DNA of 64,000 bases from Blastocrithidia nonstop (taxonomy: Eukaryota; Euglenozoa; Kinetoplastea; Trypanosomatida; Trypanosomatidae). This document shows positions 1-11,910 of the stretch, piece by piece (positions within the stretch are counted from its first letter, which is position 1; each line of letters starts with the position of its first letter). The stretch is taken from assembly GCA_028554745.1 (NCBI GenBank), contig JAQOTN010000016.1, positions 186,001 through 250,000 on the forward strand, given 5' to 3'. Under the pieces are notes generated by a model. It saw nothing but the letters and a program-made list of their open reading frames with translations, was not told where the DNA came from and did not search any database. A program made the position numbers and the translations under genes.

Positions 1-48
1 AGATTGATTTGTAATCGTTAAATTTTTTTTTTTTGCTTGAAAGTAGAA

Positions 49-3000
49 ATGATAGAGAAGAAATTGCTCTGTTGTCTTTTTGTGTGTTTGTTATTTTTTG
101 TTTACGCAGGAGTTTTTCCCGCTCAAGGATAGGATTATAGGATGTATTGTGTTATGAATGCATTGTCAGACGAATCCACAGGAAGTACGACCACCGCAGA
201 TGCTATGCGTGAAGGAGTACAAGCAGCATATTGAAACTATAATTTAATGATATAGGCAATGGATGTAAAACCTGATCATATACTTAATGTAATCAAACCA
301 AAAATACAAGATCTATCAAATTTAGACAATTTGTAAAAAGCAATAAAGACAATATAATCAGAATGTACATACTCAAAAGCCTCACGCCTATATGGTACGT
401 TCGGCCCATATGGAGATGATTTAACGATGCAATTGAGCCAATATGTAAGTACAAATCCTTCATTCATGTTGATATCTCCGTACACATAACAAACAAAACT
501 ACGTAAATGAAATAAACAAACTTTTTTTGCTCGAGCCGATCCAAGGGTATAAATGCTTACATTGCTACATTATGCGGTCAATCAACAATCTGTTCGACGT
601 GTTGGCTTCATGTACATTTCAGGCACAAATTTTGGCAGTGATTAGTTATCCCTTTTGCAAATGTAATTGAAGAGAAGCTTTAACACAAATGCCATCGTGT
701 TTACTCAAAGCGATCAAGCAAAGATAAATCAAAAGTTATTCGACGACTTTATAAACGAAAAACCAGAAGCAATCATTGTTTTTGGTTTGAAGTGTGCCGC
801 AACGACTGAATTTATCAATAAACTTGTGACTAACTCATCACTCGCAAACATAACAATACTAGCACCATATTACCTTCAAGAAACGTTACTGGCAACTTAT
901 CAAAATATAATCGATGTGTCTAAACACTCAATTGCAAACCCTACTGTGATCAGTGGTACAAATCCTTTACCTTCAGCTACTGAATTTGCACACGTACAGC
1001 AATTCCGTAAGTAAATGAAGACGTATATCGAACAAGCAGATTTATCAACAAGTACCTTTACTGACGAGACAATATTTGACAAAGATTTGATTTTGGGTGA
1101 AGCCATGCTCAGCGGTTGGATTGCTGGTACCGCAGTAATCAAGGCAATACATAACTAGGTAGCTCTAACAAATATTCAAAGCTTTCAATCTAGTTTAATA
1201 AATCAGAAGAGATTTATTATCGGCGGCGATTTTGTATTAGGCGATTATGGGGCTAATTGCTCAAAAGCAATGCGAGATCAAGGGTTTATGTGTGAGTGTA
1301 ATCAAGGTGGACACACCGCTTTCTTGAAGAACGTTAACAGCAAAACCAATAAATTGTAATATATTTCTAATTCGCTGCTACCATATGACTCCTCTAAATG
1401 CTATCCAACATAGTACATCATGGCTAAGTCAATTCAACTTTTACTCATGTCACCACAAGATAAGCAATTGGTGAATGAAATTGGTACAAACATGTCTTCG
1501 ATTTTGAGTAGTATTGTTAAAGAATCAAATGAAAATGGTAAGAGTTCTATTATGTATAATGTCAAGTAAATGAAAACGAAAACGGCAAGTGAAGTTACTG
1601 ATTTGAATCAGTATTACTCAAATTATGGTGTTGATGTTATCTTTGGCCCGCTTACGTTTGATAACGACGCTAAAGGTATATGTGTCATTGATCCACTTTA
1701 TCAACCTCTGCAATCTCATCGGACGGAGACAAATCTGATACACATCACGCCGACGGTAGAGCAACAAATATACACACTGTACCAATTCGTAACTAACAAC
1801 AAGGGTGTCTTTCCTGCTGAACACCAGAAGGTAAAGTTTATCCTTAAAAAATTGTCCTCTAACGAAGATGCACAATACAGACAAGTTATTCAGCAAACGG
1901 TAAGCGCTTTGAAGGCACCATCATTTGATGTCGAAAGTTTGAAAGATGGAAGTATTGATGCGTTACTTGATAAAAAAGGTGTGAATTTTGTGATTGGTGC
2001 AACATATGAAGATATTCAGCCACTAACCTACTTGATCAGTAACACAACATGTAATGCAAGTGTTATACTGACGTATCAAGATTTCGCAACTTTGGATTTT
2101 ATGAGAACATCACACTATCTACTCAATTGAAAAAGCAGTCAACACGACGTCGCTTGTTTACCATGTCAAACTTGCCAATGTGAACATTTAAATCTACAAA
2201 ACAAAACATTGACAGAGATAACAGTAATGATAACAGTAAATTTGACACCAAACAAAACGTGAAAGCGAACGCATTCACCTCACCACGTGAAATGGAAATG
2301 TCTATGCTGAAATCTTTCCTAGATGAAATTATGAAGCTGTCTTCTAACCGTATCAATCCCAACTTTCTTAACACGATATACACCAATGGCGTAATTACCA
2401 CCAACGAGATGCAATTTGGACCATTTGTTGACTGCTCTGTTGCACCTGACATCTCAAGCAGCGTAAGTCAAGATGTGAAATGCGAAAACCGAAACTATGG
2501 TGCACGTGATATCGTAATCTTTTCGTACGAACATGTATGTAACACCGCAGAGGGCACACTGTCAAAACCCATTACTCCAACAATGAACTATTTTCCAGTA
2601 AACAAATCAATATCATCATCAAATATTATTGCTATTGTCATTGCTGTAATTGCAGCGATAATCATTATTGCACTAATTGCATTGCTGATTTATTACGTAA
2701 CGTATGCACGTTATGTAAAGAATGCACTGAAAAACTCCGACGAACCATTAACCATTGTTTACATTGACATTGACGGATGTACAGAATTGTGAGCAAGTGA
2801 ACCTGAAGTAATGCCACACGTAGTTGCAACGTACTACCATCTTGTTCGTGAAGCTATAGAAAAACACTGGTGTTATGAAGTGAAATTGATCGGCGATGCG
2901 TTTATGGTGGCGTGCAAAGATGCAAATTCAGCGTTACAGCTAGCACGTGATGTACAAATTAAACTACTTCTGCAAGATTGAAGGACTGATTTAATTGATG

Positions 3001-4091
3001 CTGCTTACCGTCGTTTTGAGGAAACCAAGATGGCCGAAATACCTGGCTATGAATCACCAATGTTAATGCTTGACCCACTGCAATATGCAGCGCGATGAAA
3101 TGGAATACGTGCTCGTATTGGCATGCACACTGGTTTGTGCACAATCGAGTATCACAGCGAAATGAAAGGTTTTGATTACACAGGTGAAACGGTGAAAAAT
3201 GCTACTCGAATTACATCATTGGCAAACGGAGGGCAAACAATTATGTCGGAAGATACGTGGTATGCTTTGACTCGAGAGGAGCGAGAGAGGTTCGATTACA
3301 ATAATTTGTAGACCAAAGAAATTCGTAACGTTCCATTTCCAATGGATATATATCAACTAAATGCTATCCCAGGACGTGCATTTCCACCGTTACGCTCAAA
3401 GGCTACGTCTGATGATAAGTGCTTCAACAATGATATTGGCATGGGCTTGATTACATGTGATGACATGACGATGACTATGTCAGTTGCTGGTCATGAAACC
3501 GCCATAGCTTCTGTATTAGCAGATTGCTACTCTGTCTTTCCTACAACCCGTCGAGTTCAGGAAATTTTACCATTACTTGACAAGTGACGCGTTTAGTGTC
3601 CTGCTGCACCAGCTGACCGAGGAGAGGATGTTCAAGCACACTACTTTCGATCGCTTCTCAGTCGTTTGGCGTCTAAGTTGGCGATTATTCGAAATAAACG
3701 TAACGGTTTCAGCTCTAATGATTGAGCACAGCTTGACGGATACCAGATGAATAAAGATTAAGAGAATTCTGCTGCGAAAAATCGTAATATGTAACGAGCA
3801 AATGCTGCTGTAAATAAAAATGTTAATAATAATAATAAAAAGAATAATACCCAACCGTTTGACGCATCTAACGGTGGTACAAACTCTTTAAATAATTTAC
3901 GTCACCTTTTTAATGCTGCTCGCCAAGCTCATGGAAATAATCCCTCTAAGTCTCAAAAATAATCAGTTCAAAATTCAAACGCTGCTCTTGAAGAAGCTAT
4001 GCAAGCTCGTAGTAATAGTGTAAGTACAATTGAAGCTGATTCCATGGGCGTGGAAGAACTTGATAAACAAATGATGATGTCAATGAATTAA
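49..4091 (+). CDS. Receptor-type adenylate cyclase (ESAG4/GRESAG4-like)
   Basis: Makes cAMP at the cell surface. Read with TAA/TAG=Glu and TGA=Trp it starts MIEKKLLCCLFVCLL, a signal peptide, followed by a large extracellular periplasmic-binding-like region with the GPYG motif typical of trypanosomatid receptor cyclases. One membrane helix lies at about 2620-2705 (IIAIVIAVIAAIIII). The class III cyclase domain follows: IDIDGCTELW with the first metal Asp, VKLIGDAFM with the second, and RARIGMHTGL. The tail is Asn-rich with no domain recognised. The TGA codons in LPMW and TELW fall on conserved Trp. The frame steps back by one base near the A5 run at 2130-2134: positions 49-2130 are in one frame and 2121-4091 in another, and one extra A would restore NWKKQS. 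This is more likely a homopolymer error than a true break. The total, about 1347 residues, is normal for the family. Terminal TAA at 4089. Confidence 0.9.
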
Positions 4092-6000
4092 AACATAATT
4101 AAGTTTATTATTGATAAAATTAAATCTGTATTTTTTAATTTTTTTTTTTTTACGTAAGTGTTTTGATCATATTTCGTTCTTTCAAGTGTATTTGATAAAA
4201 AATACTTGTATTATGTATTACTGAATAAAAAAATTAGCTAAAATTCTATCAGCTAAAAATATTGCAACATTATTTATATTACACTTTTTTAAAAAATGTA
4301 AATTACTACTTTTTGTTTTTAATAATTTTTTGAACAATTTTTCTTTTTTAGTTAACCTTAATTGCTATAAATTTTTAAAATAATTTCCATAAAATCTTTT
4401 TAAAAAAAAACAATTTAGAAAAAAAAAATTAATATTTTTTAATAATATTTTTATAATTTTTCCTTTCTCTTTCTTTTTTTCTACTTTACTTTCTTTTTTT
4501 TTGTCAAAGCGATTTTTTTTTTCCCGAAAATTAATTGAATAAAATTGCGTGAAATTTTAATATCTGATAATTTAATTTTTAAAATGTATAGCAAGAGTGT
4601 CGTATCTATAATTTATTACTAAAAAGCAACGATAATATTAAATTTGACGTTTTCTTTCTTCTTCACTTTCTTTATGTCAATGAGTAGAGGTAAAGCAATA
4701 CATACGTATTTGAATACATATATATTGTCAGATAAAAGTCAATAATAATACTAAATACTTTATAAAAGTGAAATTGTGATATATGTAAATTTTATTTATT
4801 TAATATGCAGTAAATTAAATTTGTTAAAAAAAAATTAATCACAATTATCAATAGCGGCAGGAAATCAAATGTAAATTTTAAGAGGAATGTAAATAAAATT
4901 ATAGAAATTGTATATATTCTGTAAAATATTTATAAATTTTTCTACTTGATTAAAGTTTTTACGAAAAAAAAAATATTGCAGCACTTTGTATTTTATGTTA
5001 GACATTTACTTTCTTTGTTATGGACATAAAAATTTCACCTTCTTTTTTTCCTAATATTTATTGATAAGGTAAGGTGTGTAGATGATAAAGTAGTCGCTAA
5101 ATTTATACTTCCGTTACGTCATTAACAAAAAGCAAACAAACTAATTTACAATAAAGAAAAATAATTCAAATAATAAAAAAAACCCCCCTTGTAATAAAGA
5201 AAATGACAATTAGATTATAAACAAATGGGAAAACAATGTATTCGTTATTTAACTTTTGAAATTCAAACCAAAAAATTTTAAAGTTATTTAAGACGCTTCG
5301 TCGTGAACAAATTGCTAGTTAAATAGTATGTACATAATTCATATTTTACGTATTCAATAAAATGATGACATGTATACACCTTTTTTCTGTACTCGATTTT
5401 TTAAGATAAAAATTGGAACAAACTTTTATTTAAACAGTAAAACTTGAACACCCTTTTTTTCCCCTGAAAGTAAGTAAAATATGATAAAGAAATTTTTTTT
5501 TTTGATTATTAATGGAAACAAGTACAAATACAACAAGTTAACATAATCATGTTATTTTCTTCTCATTTATTGATGTATATGGTTACTTTTTATTCAAATT
5601 AGTATTTACGTATTTCAAATGTCATTACTTTAACATCGATGAATTCACCGAAAAATTGAAGAATTGACGAAAGCACTATTTCGAATTATTTCTGTCGACA
5701 CTATTTTTTAAATTAAAGTTTTAATACATATTATTTGACAGTAATGATGTGATTAAATCTTATGAATAACTTACTAGTTGTTATTTATTTGTTAATTCAC
5801 CTTTTTTTTAAATATATAGGTGTGCTGTTGTAATATAAACTTCCTTATCGTAAAAAAAATCAATTATTATCATAAATTTTAAAAATTGCTTGTGTGAAGA
5901 ATATAAGTAGCAAAGTATAAATTTTCAGCATTAAAAACAACAACAACAAAAAAACAGATATTTTCTTTTTTATAAATCTGTAATTGTCTAGTTTACAATT
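4092..6000. other. AT-rich intergenic stretch, no gene seen
   Basis: About 1.9 kb of A/T homopolymer-rich spacer between two divergent-function genes on the same strand. No reading frame in either direction shows recognisable protein, even with stops read as sense. Several T-runs (for example 4138-4152 and 4493-4502) could serve trans-splicing of the aminopeptidase gene, but none is clear enough to place a site. Confidence 0.6.
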
Positions 6001-7389
6001 ATGTAACTAAGTGGTGCTCGGTCTCTTGCCGATAGTTTTGTTCGTTTTCTAAATTAAGCGGTTACCCCATTCCACGTTGTATCAACTGCGCGCAAACTGT
6101 TAAGTAACGCCGGCTATATTGAACTAACATAGACATAATAGTGAGATATAAATCAATAGCTTGGTAAGTTTTTTGTCTGTCGAAATGATACTAGCTTAAT
6201 AGCTTTTACAGTAAGTAAAGAATGTGATCTGTCTAAAGGTGCAAAAATTGTAGGTGCTCATACAGATTCTCCAAATTTAGCTCTTAAGCCACATACTTTT
6301 GTATCCGGAAAAGAATATTGTCGAGTTGGTGTGCAGTGTTATGGTGGAGGCTTGTGGCATACTTGATTCGATAGAGATTTAACTGTAGCTGGACGTGTTA
6401 TTGTTGATGAATCATCAGTTAATACTGAAATCAAACACTAAGGAAAATTAACTTCTAAATTAATACATATACAAAAACCAATATTGCGTATTCCCAACTT
6501 AGCCATTCACTTGCTTAAGCCAAATTAGCGTAACGCATTTACCATAAATAAGTAATCTAACTTGATACCTATTGCAGCTACAACTTTTGCTGACAAAAAC
6601 CAAAGTAATACTTTAAGTTTTCCTTCTACAATTAAAGAAAAAATGTAAACTTATTCCAAGTGTTTATTTTAATTAATTGCAAGAGCAGCATAGTGCAAAG
6701 TTGACGATATTGTAGACTTCGATTTGAGTGTCATTGATACTCAACCGGCGTGCATTGGAGGAGTACATGATTAGTTTGTTTACGGTCCTAGACTTGACAA
6801 TTTAATTTCATGCTTTTGTGCTCTAAAGGCTCTTATTTCTTCTGGTTTACAAACTACAAATGATGCAGTTAAGATGGTTTGTTTGTTCGATCATGAAGAA
6901 ATAGGCTCCACATCGGCGCAAGGAGCTAACAGTTCTTTTCTTGTAGATATTATTGAACGTTTATTGCATGGAAAATGCACAAAGCCAGTTTTCGCAGCTA
7001 ACTCATTTTTACTATCTGTTGATGGAGCTCATGCGTTCAACCCAAATTATAAGGATAGATACGAAGACGCTCATCAACCTTTGATGCATCACGGACCGGT
7101 AATTAAATACAATGCTAACATGCGATACGCCACAAATGGTTTTACTGCTGCAACTATTAAGAAAATAGCAAATGAACGAAAAATACCTTTACAAGAATTT
7201 GTCGTGAAAAACGATTCGCCATGTGGTTCTACTATTGGCCCAATACTATCTGCTTTGAGTGGCATAAAAACTGCAGACATTGGAAATCCTATGTTGAGTA
7301 TGCATAGTATTCGAGAAACTTGTGGGACACTTGATTTATGTTATCTTATTACGTTGCTAGAAGGTTTTTTTGAAGCGTAGAACATTTAA
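6001..7389 (+). CDS. DNPEP: Aspartyl aminopeptidase, M18 family
   Basis: Zinc aminopeptidase that removes N-terminal Asp/Glu from peptides, usually cytosolic. The protein is 462 residues against about 475 in animals. Family motifs are in order: SARKLL near the start, GAHTDSP (metal His at residue 87), GGGLWHTWFDRDL, VHDEFVYGPRLDN, LFDHEEIGSTSAQGA with the catalytic Glu pair, SVDGAHAFNP, NDSPCGSTIGPI, and DIGNPMLSMHSIRE with the last metal His. Start chosen as the ATG that gives the usual short N-terminus (MELSGARSLADSFVRFLN). The TGA in LWHTW and in EEW read as Trp; many TAA/TAG read as Glu. A TAG at 7378 is followed two codons later by TAA at 7387; since TAG is sense here the end is placed at TAA (FFEAENI), though a TAG stop cannot be excluded. 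Confidence 0.93.
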
Positions 7390-8023
7390 CCTTTGTGTTT
7401 ATCTCAACAGCGGAAAAGAAGATAAACATTTTTTTAAGCCACTCACAAAAAAGTAAAAGTTTTTACATTTTTATTTTTGAATGTTATCATCGAAATATAA
7501 AAGAAGGAAAATAATAGTAATAAAAAAATTTAATTAAGTGTATATTAATTTAATTTATCTGATCATATTTGTTTTTTATGTGATAGAATACATACAACAA
7601 TTTATCGTCGTAAAAATAAAGATTAAGTAAAATACTATATATATATAATAATATTTGAAATCTTCTAGTAAGTCAATAAAAAATGAGATTAGTAATGTCT
7701 CATTACCGTCCAAACATAGATAAAGAAATATATACTATGCACAAAAAAATGAATACTCAAAAGCTATTTTCTTTCTATTAAGCATAGCATTTTTGAAAGT
7801 GATATCAGTCAGTACAACGTGATTGACAATAGTGTCGTTGATATCATCATAATGAAACATTAGTATTATTAGGAAATATCAGATTTTTGTAAGCTAGATA
7901 AAAAAAACTTATTTTCACATAATAACGATTATAATGCGCAAAGATAAACAAATTTGCAAACGTTAAATATTTGGTAAGGGTTTGCGCTCACTCAAAAAGT
8001 TAACAACTTTACAAGCAGATAGT

Positions 8024-8287
8024 TTGAATAAAAATATCATATACAACTTATTTTGCAGAAAAAAGCACAAGTTTGACTATTTTTGTATGATTTTGCACAT
8101 GTATATATATACACACACACACACAAACACATGCAATCACATAAAATTATTAAATTTGTTGTCAATAAATGCCAATATTAACATGAAAATAATGTATTAA
8201 ATTGTATGCCATGAATACGGGTGTTTACATAGTATAACTTTTAAAAATTTTATTTTCAGAACAGTGAACATATTATCTTCTGAATAG
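8024..8287 (+). repeat. Kinesin duplication block A, copy 1 (5' noncoding)
   Basis: 264 bases that recur at 10782-11045, identical as far as can be judged by eye. Contains the kinesin 5' region, including the CA/TA microsatellite and the putative splice acceptor. It ends inside the leader, 35 bases before the kinesin 1 start. Confidence 0.9.
8248..8259 (+). promoter_or_regulatory. Likely spliced-leader trans-splice acceptor of kinesin 1
   Basis: T-rich tract followed by CAG, 64 bases before the kinesin ATG. Trypanosomatid mRNAs receive a spliced leader at such pyrimidine-AG sites. The same site is present in the second copy at about 11006-11017. Confidence 0.45.
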
Positions 8288-8322
8288 TTATAGTTTTTGC
8301 ATATCAAGAAATAATTGACCTA

Positions 8323-10357
8323 ATGAAACTATAGCAAATTCAAAAAAGCAATTAAAGGTCGAGAGTGATAGTTTCTGTTCGCATTCGCCCAGCGATATCA
8401 TAAAGTTGAAATGCTGAAAAAATTGTTGTTTAAGCAGTAAATAATAATTTTATTTAAATAGATGATTAAATGAAAGGCAAACGTAAATTCAAATTTGATA
8501 ATGTTTTTATTGGAGGTCAGTAGAATGTTTATACTGCTCTAGGTCGTCCAATGCTATAGGAAGCGTTCAAAGGATTTAACGTATGCTTATTTGCTTATGG
8601 GCAAACTGGCAGTGGAAAAACGTATAGCATTTTTGGTGATAATGACATGTAAACATCTAGCATTAATGAGCGCAGCGGCATAGCGCCAAGATTCATACAT
8701 TAATTATTTAAGGATGCTCAAAAGATTGTGTAAAGTGATTAGGAAGTAAATATAAAAATAACATTATCTATGCTGTAAGTTTATAACGAAAAAATACATG
8801 ATTTGTTAATTCCACATTAAAAAAATCAATATCCTTAGTCGCTAGATTTAAGAGAAGATAATAATAAGAAAGTATTTGTTAAAGGATTAACTGTTCACCC
8901 AGTTTTAAGCTGTTAAAGAATGCTATAACTGTTAAAAAAAGGTAATTGTAATCGTCAGACTGCTTAGACACAAATGAACTAAACCAGCTCGCGTTCTCAT
9001 GCAATAATACAGATTACTTTGATTCAATAAACAAAATCAATCTTCAAAAAAGATTTATAAAGTACGATTTTCATTGTTGATTTAGCTGGAAGTTAAAGAC
9101 AGAGTAAATCTCAGGCAATTGGCCAACACTTTTAATAGGCCAAAAAAATTAATCAATCTTTGCTGATGTTAGGCCGAGCATTAAATTCCTTTAGTGATCG
9201 CAAATCAGGCTAAACTTATATATCTTTGCGTGAATCTAAACTAACAAGGCTTTTATCATAAAGTTTTGGTGGAAATAGCAAAACGTGAATGCTTGCTACA
9301 ATTTCCCCAGCAGCGTACAATTTGACGTAAAGTGTATCGACGTTGTAGTATGCAAGCAATGCAATGGCTATTACTAACAAGGTAGCGGTAAACAAAAGTA
9401 CTAAAAATTTATAGTATAATAAACTTGTTTTGTATCAACAATGTTTACATGATGAAATAGAAAAAGAAAGTTAGCTGATCAGATATCTTGATATTGACTT
9501 ATCTAATCTTGATAATGAGATTAGTCATTTGAATCGTTTTCTGAGTTTATTCTCTTAACGTCAACAATCAACTTATGTTAAGCGTGAATTGATGAAATAT
9601 CAAGAAAAACTTTTGTCAAAGTTAAATTAGATTATATTATCAATTAAGCGAGAAGACAATCAAAACGACTTTTTGTGTCTATCTAGTGCGTGCTAAATTG
9701 TTATGGATGCACAGATAACATAAAACTTGCAAATACATACATTACCTATGTTCATTTACGCGTTAGGTGGACCTCCACCTTTGTTAACGTGCTCATCAAT
9801 AATTAGTTAGCTAAATGATCAAACACAACAGAGCAAAATTTATGTAATTACTTTGAAGCTTTATACTCTACTGTATGTTCCAAATTACGTTACTGACGGA
9901 GTAAAATTTACACTATGATGCTAATCAGCATAATTAATGAAAACAAAAACACGAATTTTTCGTAAACGCGTAAACTTCAATGCTGTATGTTTGGACGAGC
10001 AAGAAATGTAACTGCGAATTTCATAGTTAGTACTACCTAAGAGTCGAAGGTGCAAAGTTTATATACAAGTAGATGGGTATATAAAAGATTGATAGAATAT
10101 AATAGTTTAATAAAAAATCGAATCAAAAAAATAATTATATTAATAATTATCTCAACTTAAAAAAGCTGTTACTAAAGCTATCTTCAATAAAGAAAAAAGA
10201 ATTTTTACTATATTACAACAGCAGTACACATTATAGAAATATATCTCAACTTACTTATTTAGCTACGAATTTATTATATCTTTCTAAAATTGATGTAAAT
10301 TTTGTTACACCTTCAGCAAAGAAATTATCAACTAATCGCGTACTTAATTTTAATTAA
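8323..10357 (+). CDS. Kinesin 1, N-terminal motor, unstable reading frame at the 3' end
   Basis: Microtubule motor. Starts MKLEQIQKSNERSR, then [10 protein letters not shown] (beta 1), [15 protein letters not shown] (P-loop), [12 protein letters not shown] (switch I), VDLAGSERQSKS (switch II), and [21 protein letters not shown]. Glu of NETSSRS and AGSER are both encoded by TAA, good evidence for the code. A coiled coil ([27 protein letters not shown]) and a globular tail follow. After about 10080 the frame is uncertain: the main frame gives [20 protein letters not shown], while from about 10244 the +1 frame reads cleanly ([20 protein letters not shown]) and ends in TAA-AAA-TAA-TAA at 10355, the terminal pattern used elsewhere here. 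The end is therefore provisional. Length about 678 residues. Positions 8528-9385 are duplicated in kinesin 2. Confidence 0.8.
8528..9385 (+). repeat. Kinesin duplication block B, copy 1 (motor domain)
   Basis: 858 bases covering the motor from TALGRPM to ITNKV, matching 11053-11910 without a visible difference. Directly after it the two proteins remain homologous ([11 protein letters not shown] versus [11 protein letters not shown]) but their DNA has diverged, so identity stops sharply inside an ancient paralogue pair. Confidence 0.9.
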
Positions 10358-11052
10358 AAATAATAAATTTTATGAACAAAATGATTACTACTTCGAAATT
10401 TTTTTCAACAAAAAATTTAATTGTCTAACTTCGTCAAATAAATTACGACTAACTACAGGATAAACATCACCTTGGAATACTAATCTTGATTATATATTGG
10501 AGCATATTTTATCAAATAAATCAGCTTTCTTACATCAAGTAGGTTTAAATTTTTGTAATTGTGGTCGTGCACAATATCTTTCAATACAAGTTTACAGGTT
10601 CAATAAAACCCCCCCCCCCCTATAAAAACAAATTGAATTTATACTTTGTATTATATGTTATTTGAATACAAACAAAATCTTAAATCAAAGCAATTTGTAC
10701 TTATTACTTATAATTTTGTTCTACAAAAAATGTAAATAGTAGTGTATATTTCTAAAAAAATTAATTTTGCAAACCAACAGATTGAATAAAAATATCATAT
10801 ACAACTTATTTTGCAGAAAAAAGCACAAGTTTGACTATTTTTGTATGATTTTGCACATGTATATATATACACACACACACACAAACACATGCAATCACAT
10901 AAAATTATTAAATTTGTTGTCAATAAATGCCAATATTAACATGAAAATAATGTATTAAATTGTATGCCATGAATACGGGTGTTTACATAGTATAACTTTT
11001 AAAAATTTTATTTTCAGAACAGTGAACATATTATCTTCTGAATAGAGATAAT
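10358..11052. other. Region between kinesins: open remnant, C10 run and duplicated leader
   Basis: From 10356 to about 10609 a third frame reads as plausible protein (FYEQNDYYFEIFFNKKF, then WNTNLDYILEHILSNKSAF), possibly the continuation of the kinesin 1 tail after another indel. It ends in a run of ten or more C at 10609-10620, unusual in this AT-rich DNA. From 10782 the sequence is block A of the duplication. No separate gene is recognised. Confidence 0.5.
10782..11045 (+). repeat. Kinesin duplication block A, copy 2
   Basis: Copy of 8024-8287, offset 2758 bases. It is followed by seven unmatched bases and then block B, so 240 bases present in copy 1 (8288-8527), including the kinesin start codon and beta 1, are missing. 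Confidence 0.9.
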
Positions 11053-11910
11053 TTTATACTGCTCTAGGTCGTCCAATGCTATAGGAAGCGTTCAAAGGAT
11101 TTAACGTATGCTTATTTGCTTATGGGCAAACTGGCAGTGGAAAAACGTATAGCATTTTTGGTGATAATGACATGTAAACATCTAGCATTAATGAGCGCAG
11201 CGGCATAGCGCCAAGATTCATACATTAATTATTTAAGGATGCTCAAAAGATTGTGTAAAGTGATTAGGAAGTAAATATAAAAATAACATTATCTATGCTG
11301 TAAGTTTATAACGAAAAAATACATGATTTGTTAATTCCACATTAAAAAAATCAATATCCTTAGTCGCTAGATTTAAGAGAAGATAATAATAAGAAAGTAT
11401 TTGTTAAAGGATTAACTGTTCACCCAGTTTTAAGCTGTTAAAGAATGCTATAACTGTTAAAAAAAGGTAATTGTAATCGTCAGACTGCTTAGACACAAAT
11501 GAACTAAACCAGCTCGCGTTCTCATGCAATAATACAGATTACTTTGATTCAATAAACAAAATCAATCTTCAAAAAAGATTTATAAAGTACGATTTTCATT
11601 GTTGATTTAGCTGGAAGTTAAAGACAGAGTAAATCTCAGGCAATTGGCCAACACTTTTAATAGGCCAAAAAAATTAATCAATCTTTGCTGATGTTAGGCC
11701 GAGCATTAAATTCCTTTAGTGATCGCAAATCAGGCTAAACTTATATATCTTTGCGTGAATCTAAACTAACAAGGCTTTTATCATAAAGTTTTGGTGGAAA
11801 TAGCAAAACGTGAATGCTTGCTACAATTTCCCCAGCAGCGTACAATTTGACGTAAAGTGTATCGACGTTGTAGTATGCAAGCAATGCAATGGCTATTACT
11901 AACAAGGTAG
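11053..11910 (+). repeat. Kinesin duplication block B, copy 2 (motor domain)
   Basis: Copy of 8528-9385, offset 2525 bases, no difference seen by eye. It lies inside kinesin 2 and joins directly to a diverged neck and tail. Confidence 0.9.

Larger units (their letters stand above)
7390..8322. other. Intergenic region upstream of kinesin 1, contains duplicated block
   Basis: No gene recognised. The 3' part (8024-8287) is repeated at 10782-11045. It holds a short TA/CA microsatellite at 8103-8124 and a likely spliced-leader acceptor (TTTTATTTTCAG ending at 8259), 64 bases before the kinesin ATG. Confidence 0.6.

Noticed and set aside
7982-8200. A 72-codon frame and its copy at 10767-10958 as a duplicated small gene
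   Set aside because: Composition is simple (CA and TA repeats), it lies in the kinesin leader, and the likely splice acceptor is downstream of it.
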